From assembly GCA_020052115.1 (NCBI GenBank), contig JAGVPR010000265.1, positions 1-15,261 of the forward strand: a DNA stretch of 15,261 bases, written 5' to 3'. Position 1 is the stretch's first letter. Each line of letters begins with the position of its first letter. Both the position numbers and the translations under genes were made by a program. Under the pieces are notes generated by a model, which made no database searches, was not told the origin of the DNA, and saw only the letters and a list, made by a program, of their open reading frames with translations. The stretch comes from Candidatus Eiseniibacteriota bacterium. GTDB lineage: Bacteria; Eisenbacteria; RBG-16-71-46; JAGVPR01. Shown here piece by piece: positions 1 through 9,100 of this stretch.

Positions 1-2
1 CG

Positions 3-866
3 CTCACCGGCGTCGCCGCCGGGGCGGCGATCATCCTGGTCATGGCGGCGCTGCTCCGGGTGCGCCGCAGGCCGATCTGGCGCGAAACGCTCGTGACGGA
101 CGAGGACCGCGCCTCGAAGGCGCGGCTCGGTCTGCTCAGGGCCTCGAGTCCGTGGATCCTCCTCTTCCTCTTCGCCACGCTGGTCAATCTCAAGGCGCTG
201 CCGTTCTTTCATTGGCTCTTCGAAGAGCTGCCTCTCGCGATCCCGATCGTGCCGGGCCGGCCCACGGCCACGCGCGCGCTGTGGCAGGCGTACACATGGG
301 TCATGATCTCCACGCTGGCGGCGTCGGTCTTCCTGCGGCCGGCGCCGGGGCAGTGGAGGGTGATCTTGGCGAAATCGCTGCGTCGGGCACCGCGGCCGAT
401 GCTCGCCGCCGGCGTCTATTTCGCGATCGCGCTGGTCATTGATCACTCGGGGAAGAACGCCGCCTGGGCGCTGGTGGATCCATCACGTAACATGGTGCAC
501 GTCGTGGCGCGAGCGGCGGCGAGCGGTTTCGGGTCCGCATACGGGCTTGTCGCGCCTTACCTGGGCCTTCTGGCAGGGTTCATTTCGGGGTCGGAGACGA
601 GCGCCATCGTGATGCTGAGCCGCTTCCACATCGAGACGTCCACGGCGCTCGGCAAGCCGATGCATATCGGGCTCCTGTTGGCGGCGGCGGGCGGCATCGG
701 GGGCGGGCTCGCCTCGGTCATCTCGCCGGCGAAGCTTCAGAACGCGGCAGCGATCATTGATCGCATCGGTGAAGAGGGGAAGGTGCTGCGGGTCACGATC
801 GTGATCAGCCTGGTGATCACCCTGCTCGCGTCTCTCGTGACGCTCTTCTGGTTTGTGAGGGGCTGA
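3..866 (+). CDS. L-lactate permease family transporter, C-terminal part (5' end outside window)
   Basis: The reading frame is open from base 3, so the gene starts before the window; about 287 residues are visible, against roughly 500-550 for a whole LctP protein. Seen: several hydrophobic membrane segments and, near the end, the family's signature region. This has a GSETS motif (GSNTS/GSDTS in known members), a glycine-rich GGIGGGLAS stretch followed by ISPAK, and an EGKVLR motif before the last membrane helix. In the LctP family (PF02652) these proteins are inner-membrane symporters importing L-lactate, D-lactate or glycolate. The exact substrate cannot be told. The gene ends 151 bases before the next gene, which seems to have its own promoter, so it is probably not co-transcribed with it. 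Family call is solid; substrate is inference. Confidence 0.88.
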   Translation, partial: LTGVAAGAAIILVMAALLRVRRRPIWRETLVTDEDRASKARLGLLRASSPWILLFLFATLVNLKALPFFHWLFEELPLAIPIVPGRPTATRALWQAYTWVMISTLAASVFLRPAPGQWRVILAKSLRRAPRPMLAAGVYFAIALVIDHSGKNAAWALVDPSRNMVHVVARAAASGFGSAYGLVAPYLGLLAGFISGSETSAIVMLSRFHIETSTALGKPMHIGLLLAAAGGIGGGLASVISPAKLQNAAAIIDRIGEEGKVLRVTIVISLVITLLASLVTLFWFVRG

Positions 867-919
867 TCCGCCGCAGGCCCGCGCGGGGTCGCCAGGCCCG
901 GCAGCTGCGTTTCCGGCGC

Positions 920-948
920 TGGAGCGCGCGGCGACCGTGGTCTACAAT
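920..948 (+). promoter_or_regulatory. Possible sigma70-type promoter for the sorbosone dehydrogenase-like gene
   Basis: A good -10 box, TACAAT, lies at 943-948. The hexamer 17 bases upstream, TGGAGC at 920-925, matches the -35 consensus at only three of six positions. Transcription would begin near 955 and give a leader of about 63 bases before the ATG at 1018. The case rests mainly on the -10 box in an otherwise very GC-rich stretch. Confidence 0.35.
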
Positions 949-1017
949 GAGAGGGACTTCGATCGCCCGGAATTCCCGACCCCACGAGAGACACCCGAGC
1001 TTTCCAAGGAGGAAGCC

Positions 1018-2526
1018 ATGCGCCGCCACCTTTTGCTCGCCCTTCTGGGGATCCTCATCGCCTCTCCCTTGCTCGCGGCCGGGGTCAACGATCCCAGCCT
1101 CGTCGTCAGTACCGTGATCACGTCCGGCGGGGGCCTCTCGAGCCCGACCGGATTCGCATTCATCGCGTCGAACGATATCCTCGCCCTCGAGAAGAACGCC
1201 GGCACGGTGCGCCGCATCCAAGGCGGCGTCCTCCAAGCGGGCGCGGTTCTCGACTTGCACGTGAACTTCGCCAGTGAGCGAGGGCTTCTGGGGATCGCAC
1301 TCCACCCGGATTTCGCGACGAATCACTACGTTTATCTCTACTGGAGCGAAGCCTCGATCGGCGCCGACACCGCGGTGGAGAGCCAGGTCATCGCGAACCG
1401 CGTCACGCGGTATACCTGGAACGGCACGGCGCTCGTCGGAGCGGTCCAGGTCTTGAGGCTGCCCGTGCTGCCCGGCCCGAATCACGACGCCGGGTACCTC
1501 CTCTTCGGGCCCGACGGCAAGCTCTACGTCCAGACCGGCGATCTCAACAGGAACGGGAAGTTGCAGAATTTCCCTTCCGGTCCATTGCCCGACTCGACCT
1601 CGGTGATTTTCCGGCTCAACGCGGACGGAAGCGTGCCGCCCGACAATCCGTTCGTCTCCCTGGGAGCGCCGATGTCCGCGTTCTACGCGTACGGCATCCG
1701 CAACTCCTTCGGGATGGTCTTCGATCCGGTGTCGGGGATCCTCTGGCAATCGGAGAACGGTCCGTCCTCCTACGATGAGCTGAACGCCGTGGGGCCCGGA
1801 TGGAACAGCGGGTGGGAGCAGATCATGGGGCCGGACTCCCGAGATCCACAGGGCGTGGGCGATCTCTGGTCGGCCTCGCCGGCCGCGTTCTACAGCGACC
1901 CGGAGTTCTCATGGTCCGCCACGGTTTGCGTGACGGGCGTTGCGTTCCCGAGCACCGCGGCGCTGGGCGCGAGTTACTCCGACGCCCTCTTCGTGGGCGA
2001 GTGCAACAGCGGGCGCATCTTCCGCTTCCGCCTGAACCCGGCGCGCGATGCGCTCGTCTTTACGAATCCGGGACTCCTGGATCTCGTCGGGGACAGCGAT
2101 GCCGAGATGGCCGAGCTGATGTGGGGCAGCGGGTTCGGAACCATTACATGCATGAAGACCGGTCCCGACGGGGCGCTCTACGTCCTGAGCTACAGCGGCC
2201 TCTACCGGATCGTCAATCCGATCCTCTCGAACGACGGAGCGCCCCCGCCGCCGGCGGCGGTTCTCACGAGCGCGCCGAATCCGTTCTCGGCGCGGACGAT
2301 GTTGCGAGCGATGACCGCCCGGTCAGGGCCGGTGACACTGGACCTGTTCGGTGCGTCGGGACGGCTCATTCGAGTTCTCCACGAGGGTCCGCTGCCGGCC
2401 GGAATGCACGCATTCGAATGGGACGGACGCGACGAGGAAGGGCGGCCGCTGCCTGCGGGCGTTTACCTTGCGCGGCTTTCCGGTCCCGGCGGCGTCTGGA
2501 CCCACAGGACGATCCGGCTTCGCTAG
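1018..2526 (+). CDS. Exported glucose/sorbosone dehydrogenase-like beta-propeller protein with C-terminal sorting domain
   Basis: The ATG at 1018 is chosen because AAGGAGGA sits 4 bases before it and a signal peptide follows at once (MRRHLLLALL, cleavage near residue 21); the in-frame GTG at 937 has neither. The 502-residue product matches the glucose/sorbosone dehydrogenase family (PF07995), PQQ-dependent periplasmic sugar or aldose dehydrogenases. Visible motifs are ERGLLGIALHPDF (88-100), NHDAGYLLFGPDGKLYV (155-171), AYGIRNS (224-230) and WQSENGP (243-249). His156 and Arg228-Asn229 sit where soluble glucose dehydrogenase has its catalytic His and PQQ-contacting Arg-Asn; family members often have HxxGR, whereas this one has HDAGY. 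Residues 418-502 form a FlgD-like/T9SS type A-like domain (NPFSART, GRLIR, WDG, PLPAGVY), suggesting export to the surface or secretion. Substrate is unknown. Confidence 0.85.
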   Translation: MRRHLLLALLGILIASPLLAAGVNDPSLVVSTVITSGGGLSSPTGFAFIASNDILALEKNAGTVRRIQGGVLQAGAVLDLHVNFASERGLLGIALHPDFATNHYVYLYWSEASIGADTAVESQVIANRVTRYTWNGTALVGAVQVLRLPVLPGPNHDAGYLLFGPDGKLYVQTGDLNRNGKLQNFPSGPLPDSTSVIFRLNADGSVPPDNPFVSLGAPMSAFYAYGIRNSFGMVFDPVSGILWQSENGPSSYDELNAVGPGWNSGWEQIMGPDSRDPQGVGDLWSASPAAFYSDPEFSWSATVCVTGVAFPSTAALGASYSDALFVGECNSGRIFRFRLNPARDALVFTNPGLLDLVGDSDAEMAELMWGSGFGTITCMKTGPDGALYVLSYSGLYRIVNPILSNDGAPPPPAAVLTSAPNPFSARTMLRAMTARSGPVTLDLFGASGRLIRVLHEGPLPAGMHAFEWDGRDEEGRPLPAGVYLARLSGPGGVWTHRTIRLR

Positions 2527-2751
2527 CGGCCGCGTCCGCTTTCGTACAGTCTGCCTCCTCCGGGACGGGGCGGCCGTTATCCACGGTCGCCCCGTTCGCT
2601 GCCCGGCAGCCGCAGCGCGGGACGAATCTCCGTGCCACAGCGCGCTCTGCGCCATCCACGCGCGCGCCGCGATCATGCGGCACATCGCTTGCAAAACGGT
2701 TCCGCCGAGGCCGCGCCAGCAGGGGCCGGCCGAATCCCGGAGGAACCTACG

Positions 2752-3609
2752 ATGACGGCCCAATGGAAGAGGATCCCCGCACTTCTCCTCGCGCTCGCTC
2801 TCACGGTGTTCACGGCTGCGTGCAGCCAGGATGAGGAGTCGCCGTCGAACCCGGCCGCCGAGAATGAAGCGCCCGAACTTCCGCCGGCTGACGTGATGGC
2901 GGTGGATCTCGAAACGTTCGATGGCGCGGAGGCGCAGGGTTCATCGAAGGTGAAGACGACCGATGAGCCCACGCCGTCCGATTCCAGCAACTACGTCGTC
3001 GCGAAGGCGACGGCGATCGCGGTCAATTCGGCGGTGCTCGCAGGCATCGCGCCGGCCGCTGTGGCCTTCGCGGGGGCCTTCCTCGTCCAGCCGGTCGAGC
3101 AGGAGGACGGAAGCTGGCTCTGGTCCTATCAGGCCGTGTACAGCGAGTGGGTTCTGGATCTGCAGCTCACGGGGAAGCGCGAGGGCAGCGAGACCGTGTG
3201 GGCGCTTCGGGTCTCGACGGACGACACCAATCCGGCGCTCGTGGACTACCTGTGGTACGAAGGCCGCTGTCCATATGTCCCGATTACCGGTTACTGGCAG
3301 TTCTACGACCCCACGGTTCCGGAGGCGCCAGTCCAGCTCCTGCGGCTCGAGTGGTCGCGCGCAAGCGCCGTGGAGCGTTCCGCGACATTCACCGTGAACC
3401 GCCCGGGCGGCAATTCGGAAGGGGACCGGCTCGAATACGCGCAGGACGGCAGCGCGGCACTCATGCAGTACCACGATGCGTCCGCCGCAATGACATGGGA
3501 TGTCCAGTGGAACATCGAGACGGAAGCGGGGAGCGTGATCGTCCCGTACTACAGCCGAGGCGAGCGAGCCTGCTGGGACGAGGATCATCTGAACGCCGTC
3601 TGTCCTTGA
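2752..3609 (+). CDS. Hypothetical lipoprotein, family not recognised
   Basis: The ATG at 2752 follows GGAGGA with a 7-base spacer, and the product opens with a lipoprotein signal: two basic residues, a leucine/alanine-rich core and the lipobox-like TAAC (Cys24). The mature protein has a Ser/Pro/Glu-rich linker (25-80), then an Ala/Val-rich hydrophobic stretch at 81-115, then an aromatic, beta-looking region (SWLWSYQAVYSEW, and alternating W/Y/V residues to the end). Cysteines at 173, 274 and 284 could form a disulfide. In total 285 residues. I see no enzyme motif and do not recognise the family. It stands 225 bases after the dehydrogenase-like gene and before a hairpin and a new promoter, so it is likely a transcript of its own or the tail of the preceding one. 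Coding status is well supported by start signal and lipobox. Confidence 0.8.
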   Translation: MTAQWKRIPALLLALALTVFTAACSQDEESPSNPAAENEAPELPPADVMAVDLETFDGAEAQGSSKVKTTDEPTPSDSSNYVVAKATAIAVNSAVLAGIAPAAVAFAGAFLVQPVEQEDGSWLWSYQAVYSEWVLDLQLTGKREGSETVWALRVSTDDTNPALVDYLWYEGRCPYVPITGYWQFYDPTVPEAPVQLLRLEWSRASAVERSATFTVNRPGGNSEGDRLEYAQDGSAALMQYHDASAAMTWDVQWNIETEAGSVIVPYYSRGERACWDEDHLNAVCP

Positions 3610-3654
3610 AGCGATTCGGTCGAGCAAACGCATCGGCCGAGGACCTCTGAAGAA

Positions 3655-3690
3655 GCGCCCCGGTGGCGGCCCCGCCCGTCGCCGGGGCGC
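3655..3690 (+). terminator. GC-rich hairpin, possible terminator without T-tract
   Basis: GCGCCCCGG (3655-3663) pairs perfectly with CCGGGGCGC (3682-3690) around an 18-base loop, which can itself pair (GGCG/CGCC). It lies 46 bases after the lipoprotein stop and ahead of the next promoter, the right place to end transcription. No run of T follows, so it is at best a non-canonical terminator, or a 3'-end stabilising structure. Confidence 0.4.
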
Positions 3691-3758
3691 CGGCGTTAGA
3701 GGTGGGGTGCCGCGCCCCGACGCCCCGGCGCGAATCTGTCTTGCACGATGCTTTTGTA

Positions 3759-3787
3759 TTGACTTAACGTCGTCTCCGAGTTATAGT
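3759..3787 (+). promoter_or_regulatory. Near-consensus sigma70-type promoter for the six-gene block
   Basis: TTGACT at 3759-3764 (five of six to TTGACA) is followed by exactly 17 bases and TATAGT at 3782-3787 (five of six to TATAAT). It lies in a short AT-richer island of an otherwise GC-rich sequence, after a hairpin and in front of six same-strand genes. Transcription should start near 3794, leaving about 160 bases of leader before the ATG at 3955. Confidence 0.75.
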
Positions 3788-3954
3788 TCTCGCGTTCCAC
3801 TCGGGCGCCGGAGTTCTTTCATGCGGGGGCGTCCGGGCATCTGCGCTCATGGGTCGGCCTTGTCGCTGCGTTCGCGACCACCGCCGCGGCTGATCCAGCC
3901 TCTCCGTGTAGTGATCGTGCATTCGCGCGCTGCATCGTGAAAGATGGGATCGTG

Positions 3955-5223
3955 ATGGCGGTGGATCTTCGATTGCGTGCTTCATCCGCGTGTGTCGGCG
4001 TCCTGATTCTCTTTTCCGGCATCGCAGCCAACGCCTCCGCCGGAACGAGCGCCGGCTCCGACGACCGGCAGAGTGCTGACGCCGAGGTCCTCGTATCGAG
4101 CCCCGTCTCCCTCGATCCCTCGACATTGAAGGACGGTCTCCACAGTCTCGATCTGGGTCTTCGCTGGCTCTCAATCCAGCAGCACCCGGACGGATCCTGG
4201 TCGCTCGCGCAGTACCCGGCACTGACGGGGCTGGCCGTCGCCTGTTATTGCCTGGATCCCCGTCGTGCCCCGGCCGACCCTCTTCCGGAGGCCGCACAGA
4301 AGGGCGTTGCGTTTCTCCTGGGCTGCGTGCGCCCCGACGGAGGGATCTACGTCTCGTCCGATCAGGCGCCGGCGCTGCCCCACTACAACACGGCGCTCGC
4401 GAGCATGGCGCTCGTGCTCACAGGCGACGAGAGCCATCGCGCCGTCATCGAGAACGCCCGGCGCTTTCTCGTGGGGGGGCAGCACCTGGGCTCGGACGTC
4501 TTCAGCGGCGGCTTCGGTTACGAGGCCGATCCCAACCGCAAGTACGCCGATCTCTCCAGCACCTACATGGTGCTCGAGTCGGTCTGGGCTGCCGAGAATT
4601 CGGCGTTTCGAGACGAGAAACAGGATTTCCAGGATGAACGTCGCCTCGACTGGGCAGCGGCCCTCGAGTTTCTGACGCGGGTTCAGAACCTTCCGGGATC
4701 CAACGACCAGCCGTGGGCGCAGTCGGCGACCAAGGACGATCGCGGCGGATTCGTCTACCACCCTGGGGAAAGCAAGGCCGGCGACGAGATGAGCGAGGAC
4801 GGAAGCCGCCGGTTCCACTCGTACGGATCCATGTCCTACGCCGGTCTGCTGAGCCTTCTTTACGCGGATGTGGACCGCGACGATCCGCGCGTTGTCGCTG
4901 CGGTGGACTGGATCCGGCGGCACTACACCGTGGACGAGAATCCAGGGATGGGCGCGCAAGGACTCTACTACTCCTTCCACACGATGGCGAAGGCGCTGAT
5001 TCACTGGGGTGAGGAGCCGTTGGTGCTGCCGTCCGGGCGCCGCGCTTTCTGGCGGAAGGATCTGGCTCGGAAGCTCGTCTCTCTGCAGCGGATTGATCCT
5101 CAGACTAGCCTGGGTTATTGGGTGAACGACAACGGCCGTTGGTGGGAAAGCGACCCGGTCCTCGCGACGACCTTTGCGCTCATGGCGTTGGATATGGTGC
5201 TCGGGCCTTCGGCGCGGCCCTGA
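3955..5223 (+). CDS. Secreted prenyltransferase/squalene oxidase repeat protein (alpha/alpha toroid)
   Basis: Start: the ATG at 3955 is preferred over the GTG at 3937, because GGGA stands 5 bases before it in the same context (GGGATCGTG-ATG) as the third gene of the block, and because a signal peptide then begins immediately (hydrophobic core 11-24, ANASA near 25-29). The 422-residue product shows the repeats of the terpenoid cyclase/prenyltransferase alpha/alpha-toroid superfamily: QQHPDGSW (75-82, QW-type), GGFGYEADP (185-193), YADLSSTYMVLES (197-209), HSYGSMSYAGLLSLLYA (288-304), DENPGMGAQGLYYSFHTMAKAL (327-348, in two halves) and DPVLATTFALMAL (400-412). Known members with this architecture are mostly uncharacterised envelope proteins. 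A true hopene cyclase is about 630 residues and cytoplasmic-membrane bound; this is shorter and exported, so cyclase activity is unlikely. It is the first gene after a strong promoter, and the next gene begins 10 bases after its stop. Confidence 0.85.
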   Translation: MAVDLRLRASSACVGVLILFSGIAANASAGTSAGSDDRQSADAEVLVSSPVSLDPSTLKDGLHSLDLGLRWLSIQQHPDGSWSLAQYPALTGLAVACYCLDPRRAPADPLPEAAQKGVAFLLGCVRPDGGIYVSSDQAPALPHYNTALASMALVLTGDESHRAVIENARRFLVGGQHLGSDVFSGGFGYEADPNRKYADLSSTYMVLESVWAAENSAFRDEKQDFQDERRLDWAAALEFLTRVQNLPGSNDQPWAQSATKDDRGGFVYHPGESKAGDEMSEDGSRRFHSYGSMSYAGLLSLLYADVDRDDPRVVAAVDWIRRHYTVDENPGMGAQGLYYSFHTMAKALIHWGEEPLVLPSGRRAFWRKDLARKLVSLQRIDPQTSLGYWVNDNGRWWESDPVLATTFALMALDMVLGPSARP

Positions 5224-5233
5224 GGGAGCGACG

Positions 5234-6028
5234 ATGATGGCGGCTGCAGCGGATTTCGAATGCGGCGGTGAACGCCGCGCGTCGGCGCGCCTGATGAGTC
5301 TGCTCCTCTGTTGCCTGCTGTGTGCGGCTGCGGGCGTCGTTTCCGCAGAGGCGCCGGCGGTTCCAGACAGCACCGGCGAGGCCGGTCCAAAGACCGAGCG
5401 CCTGCCCGACGGGCGCCTTCGTCTGGGGCCTCTCCTTCTCGATGAACGTGAAGGAACGCTGGACGTCCCCGCGCGGATCAACATGAACCAGGGGATGATC
5501 GAGGTCCTTGCCTGCTCGGAGTGGGGAAAGCGGCACGAGAGCCTCTTGGTTCTTGAAGCCGAACCGTATCTCGTCCAGGTCGGGCTTCTTCTTCTCTTCG
5601 GTCTTCCCCCCAAGGCGGTCGGCGTCGTCACGGAGCGGTCGGATCCGGCGAGCTACGTTCCTCGCGGTCCGCGCCTCGGCCTTCGCGTGCTCTGGCCGGA
5701 TGGCGACGGGAGAGAAAGGGCGCTCCCCGTGGAATCGTGGATTTGCTTGGCGAAGACCGCCCAACCCATCGAGGAGATCGCTTGGGCATTCACGGGTTCG
5801 ATCCTCGGCCCGGCCGGATTCGCCGCGCAGACCATAGGAACGATCGTCGCGACGTATACCGACCAGACCGCCATCGTGGACAACCCGCGGCCCGAAGGAA
5901 GGAACGACGAATCCTACTGGATCTGTCCCGACGGCGTGCCCCCTGTCGGCAGCCGGGGGGTGTTGCGTTTCGTTCGGTCGAGGTCCGTCTCCGCGGAGGA
6001 CTCGCTCTCCGGCGGACGGCAGGAATAG
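5234..6028 (+). CDS. Exported YdjY-domain protein
   Basis: The ATG at 5234 follows GGGAG with a 5-base spacer and lies 10 bases after the preceding stop, so translation is probably coupled. The 264-residue product has a basic N-terminus and a hydrophobic segment (20-37, ending GVVSAEA), consistent with a signal peptide or anchor with a long n-region. The body matches the YdjY domain: LDEREGTLDVPARINMNQG (69-87), then MIEVLACSEWGKRHESLLV (88-106), a hydrophobic VQVGLLLLFG (115-124), VLWPDGDGR (152-160), ESWI (167-170), WAFTGSI (184-190) and the closing VPPVGSRG (235-242). Conserved points are the LAC and KRHES motifs. YdjY-domain proteins have no established function. The tight link to a toroid gene is the best functional clue. 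Confidence 0.75.
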   Translation: MMAAAADFECGGERRASARLMSLLLCCLLCAAAGVVSAEAPAVPDSTGEAGPKTERLPDGRLRLGPLLLDEREGTLDVPARINMNQGMIEVLACSEWGKRHESLLVLEAEPYLVQVGLLLLFGLPPKAVGVVTERSDPASYVPRGPRLGLRVLWPDGDGRERALPVESWICLAKTAQPIEEIAWAFTGSILGPAGFAAQTIGTIVATYTDQTAIVDNPRPEGRNDESYWICPDGVPPVGSRGVLRFVRSRSVSAEDSLSGGRQE

Positions 6029-6130
6029 ACGTGCGCTACTCGGATGCAGGTTGTGCCGGTGACAGGATGCGGCCGGGCCTGCCGAGATGTTCCGGTGAGA
6101 GGCTCCGAACCCAAGGAGTCCCTGATTCGA

Positions 6131-6136
6131 GGAGGT
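6131..6136 (+). promoter_or_regulatory. Ribosome-binding site that sets the start at 6141
   Basis: GGAGGT ends 4 bases before the ATG at 6141 but only 1 base before the in-frame GTG at 6138. The spacing therefore selects 6141 as the start. Confidence 0.7.
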
Positions 6137-6140
6137 CGTG

Positions 6141-9100
6141 ATGAGGCGATTGTTCGTGTTGGGTCTGTGCGCATCAGTGGCCCTGCCCATCGCGCTCTTG
6201 GCCGTTTCGGCCGGGAGCGTGTGGGCGCAGAGTCGCCCCCAGGCCATTGATGTGGAGCAGTACATCCAGCAGTACCGTACCGAGAGGATGCCGGCGCTCG
6301 AGGCGCCGAAGAACCTCCAGCCCCCAGGATCTCTGTTCGGCGCTCAGGCGGTACCCGTCGTCCGGGTCATGCCGTCGAGCTACGAGATCGGGAGCTACCT
6401 CGCCCAGAACGTTGACGATCCCGCGGCCCCGTATACGTGGCCGGGCCGGACCTTCATCATCTGGGGTCGAGTGGACGGAGGAGAGGGAGATCCTACGCAG
6501 TATCGGTTCCAGCTCGATTTCGACGACGGCACGGCTCCCGTGTCGGGATTCCTCGACGGCACCGCCGGCCGCAGGCACGGTTACATCGCCGAGGCGCACA
6601 CGTATGCCCAGGGCGGCCCCAAGACCGCCCGCCTGACGGTTACCGACGGTGTCGGGCAGACGGCCTTCCGCGACATACAGATCTTCGTGGAACCGCTCAC
6701 CGGCAACGAGCGGGACCACGACATGCTCCTTCGCCGGAACGCGGCCATCCAGGACGGGTTGCGATGGATGTACCTGCAGCATGTCTTCTCCGGGTCGTGG
6801 TACTCGTACGCCCCGCACACGGCGGCCGCCGTGGCCGCCTTTGAGATGAACAAGCACTATCCGGACAACAACTGGGAGACGGACATCTATGCCGAGTTCG
6901 TCCGCCAGGGCCTCGAGTGGATCATGCTGACGCTTAGCTCGACAGCGATTGACGTCGAACCCTGGGGCGATCCCGACTCCAACGGAAACGGAATCGGAAT
7001 CGGCGGCACGCAGCATGGCAGCGCCTACGAGCAGGGGCTCATCATGTATGCGATCGCCCTCTCGCGAGACTCGTCGGCGGTCGTCCAAGGCGGCGCGTTC
7101 GCAGGTCGTACCTACAAGGGCATCCTCACGGACATGGTGGACCTGCTGGCCTGGAGTCAGGGGGACTCCGACTATTGCGAGGGCGGCTGGCGCTATACCG
7201 TTTGGTATCCGGGTTGTGACTCTGACAACTCCGCCGTGCAGTGGGCGACGATCGGTCTGGACGCGGCCGAGCGGCCCCAGAACGAATTCAACGTTCCTGC
7301 GGCCGCCTTCGTCAAACCCGAGCTGCAGAAGTGGCTCAACTACTCCCGCTGCTCGGACGGCGGATACGGCTATACGTGGGCGGACTACTGGTGCAACGCC
7401 GCCAAGACCGGCTCGGGGATGTTCTCGGAGTACTACTGCGGTCTCAACATCCCCGACATCCACAATCCAGGGCTTGCCCCGGTCATCCAGGGCGCGATGA
7501 GCGTGCTGGACAACAACTGGTGCGGATACGAACATTGGCCCAATCTCTACGCCATGTATGCCATCAAGAAGGCGCTGGCGGACATGAAGATCGAGTTGTT
7601 GAACGGGACGCGGGACTGGTATCAGGACTACTGCCGCTTCCTGCTCTACGGCTACACCGATCCTTGCGGGCAGGGGTATGATTCCTGGCATCAGGTCATC
7701 AATCCGGCCGCGCCCGATCTGGAGGGAGAAGGGTACTGGAACGGCGACTGGAACTGGCTCGGCTCGCCGTTCGCGACAACCCCCTGGGCCGTCCTCATCC
7801 TGAGTCCGGGAATTTCGTGCGACCTCTATGCGGTCGGCACGGCCTCGCCTCAAGGGGCGTGTCCGGGAAGCGCCATAGGGTTCGACGGGCGTCCGTCGTA
7901 CTCGACGTGCCCCGACCATCAGGTGGTCTCGTGGCTTTGGGACTTCGACGCTTCCAACGGCGCGAACATCCACAACCCGGATGCGACGGGCGCCCAGGTC
8001 GTGAAGAGCGACGGGTACGCGCTTCCGCCCGGGCAGCAATCGGCCACCTACCACGCCACATTGTGGGTGATTGACCAATCGCCCGATCCGCTGGTCTTGC
8101 CGGATACGTCGGCTACCACGGTTGTCGTGACGGTGGGCGTGGAGAACCACCCGCCGGTGGCCTGTCTCAACGGACCCTTCACCGCGTGTGTGGGCGAGCC
8201 GATCTGGCTCGATGCGTGCTGTTCCTTCGACCCGGATGACGGCAGCGGGGGTTGCCCGCGAGACTCCGTCGTGAGCTACGAGTGGGACTTCGGCGGGGAT
8301 GGATCGGTGGACCTGGTCACCGCGACCTGCCGTCCGGCGGACCCGCTGGTCTTCTACAACGAGACCACGATGAGCATCAAGCTCTCGGTCGTTGACTCGT
8401 ATGGACTGAGATCGTCCCAGGCCGACGTCAACCTCATCTGGAGCTCCTTCCGCGATCTGAGCGTCCACTCGAACGAGGTTGTATTCGATCCGCCGTTCCC
8501 GTCGTGCGGGACCGCCGTGCAGATCTGCGTGCCGGTTCACGCCACGGTGAACGGGGGCGCTCCGCCCATCGCGGAGACGAAGGTGAAGATCTACCACGAC
8601 GAGGTCACCTTCGCGAATCTGATCTGCTCTCAGACCCTCACGAATCTGCAGAACGGCCAGGTCGTTCAGGTCTGTTGCGACTGGCTGATTCCCGACGCGA
8701 CCGCGCACAATATCATCGTCGTGGCGGACGCGGAGGGACAGGTTCAGGAGTGCGTGGAAACGGACAACAGGGCCTCACGTCTGCTCGAGTGCGGTGCATG
8801 CACGGGCGGGCCGTCGCTCCTGCTCCCGACCACCTGGTATCTCGGCTGGCCCGACACCGATCCGGGTACGGTTCGCTGGTACCTCGGAGGCGGTGGGGCC
8901 TTTGATGTGCATGACGTGGACCCGTCCAGCCTCATGCTCAACGGCACGATTCCCACCTCCGGGGTCGTCATTCTCCCGTCGTTCGACGGCTTCGAAGGCG
9001 CCGTGCTCGCTGCGCGGTTCCCACGCGGGCCGGCGGTGCACAGCATCGAGAATCCGCTGCCGGGCCAGCCGGCGACGCTGGTGCTGAGCGGCAGGTTCCT

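Larger units (their letters stand above)
3610..3954 (+). other. 345-base intergenic region: hairpin, promoter and long 5' leader
   Basis: No convincing gene lies here. The open frame at 3707-3940 begins with GTG, lacks a ribosome-binding site, and has an Arg/Pro/Ser-rich composition typical of chance GC-rich frames. What the stretch holds is a GC-rich hairpin (3655-3690), a near-consensus promoter (3759-3787) and about 160 bases of presumed untranslated leader before the next start. In the leader I see only a weak stem (GTCGC/GCGAC) and no riboswitch class I recognise. Confidence 0.7.

Noticed and set aside
2527..2751. A promoter or small gene in the 225-base gap before the lipoprotein.
   Set aside because: TACAGT at 2545 has no partner -35 box, and the open frames here have no start signals. 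I see nothing supportable beyond the ribosome-binding site.
3707..3940. A 77-codon open frame between the lipoprotein and the toroid gene.
   Set aside because: It has a GTG start, no ribosome-binding site, runs across the strong promoter, and its Arg/Pro/Ser-rich product is typical of chance frames.
4873..4884. DRDD in the short toroid protein (residues 307-310), matching the DxDD acid motif of class II terpene cyclases.
   Set aside because: It is followed by PRVVAAVDWI, the start of an outer helix in an inter-repeat loop, not by the Thr and context of the cyclase motif. The protein is also exported, so I take it as coincidence.
6174..8708. An 844-codon open frame on the minus strand opposite the large PKD/toroid gene.
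   Set aside because: It has no ribosome-binding site or domain motif, its composition is dominated by Arg, Val, Gly and Asp, and the plus-strand gene has unmistakable domains.
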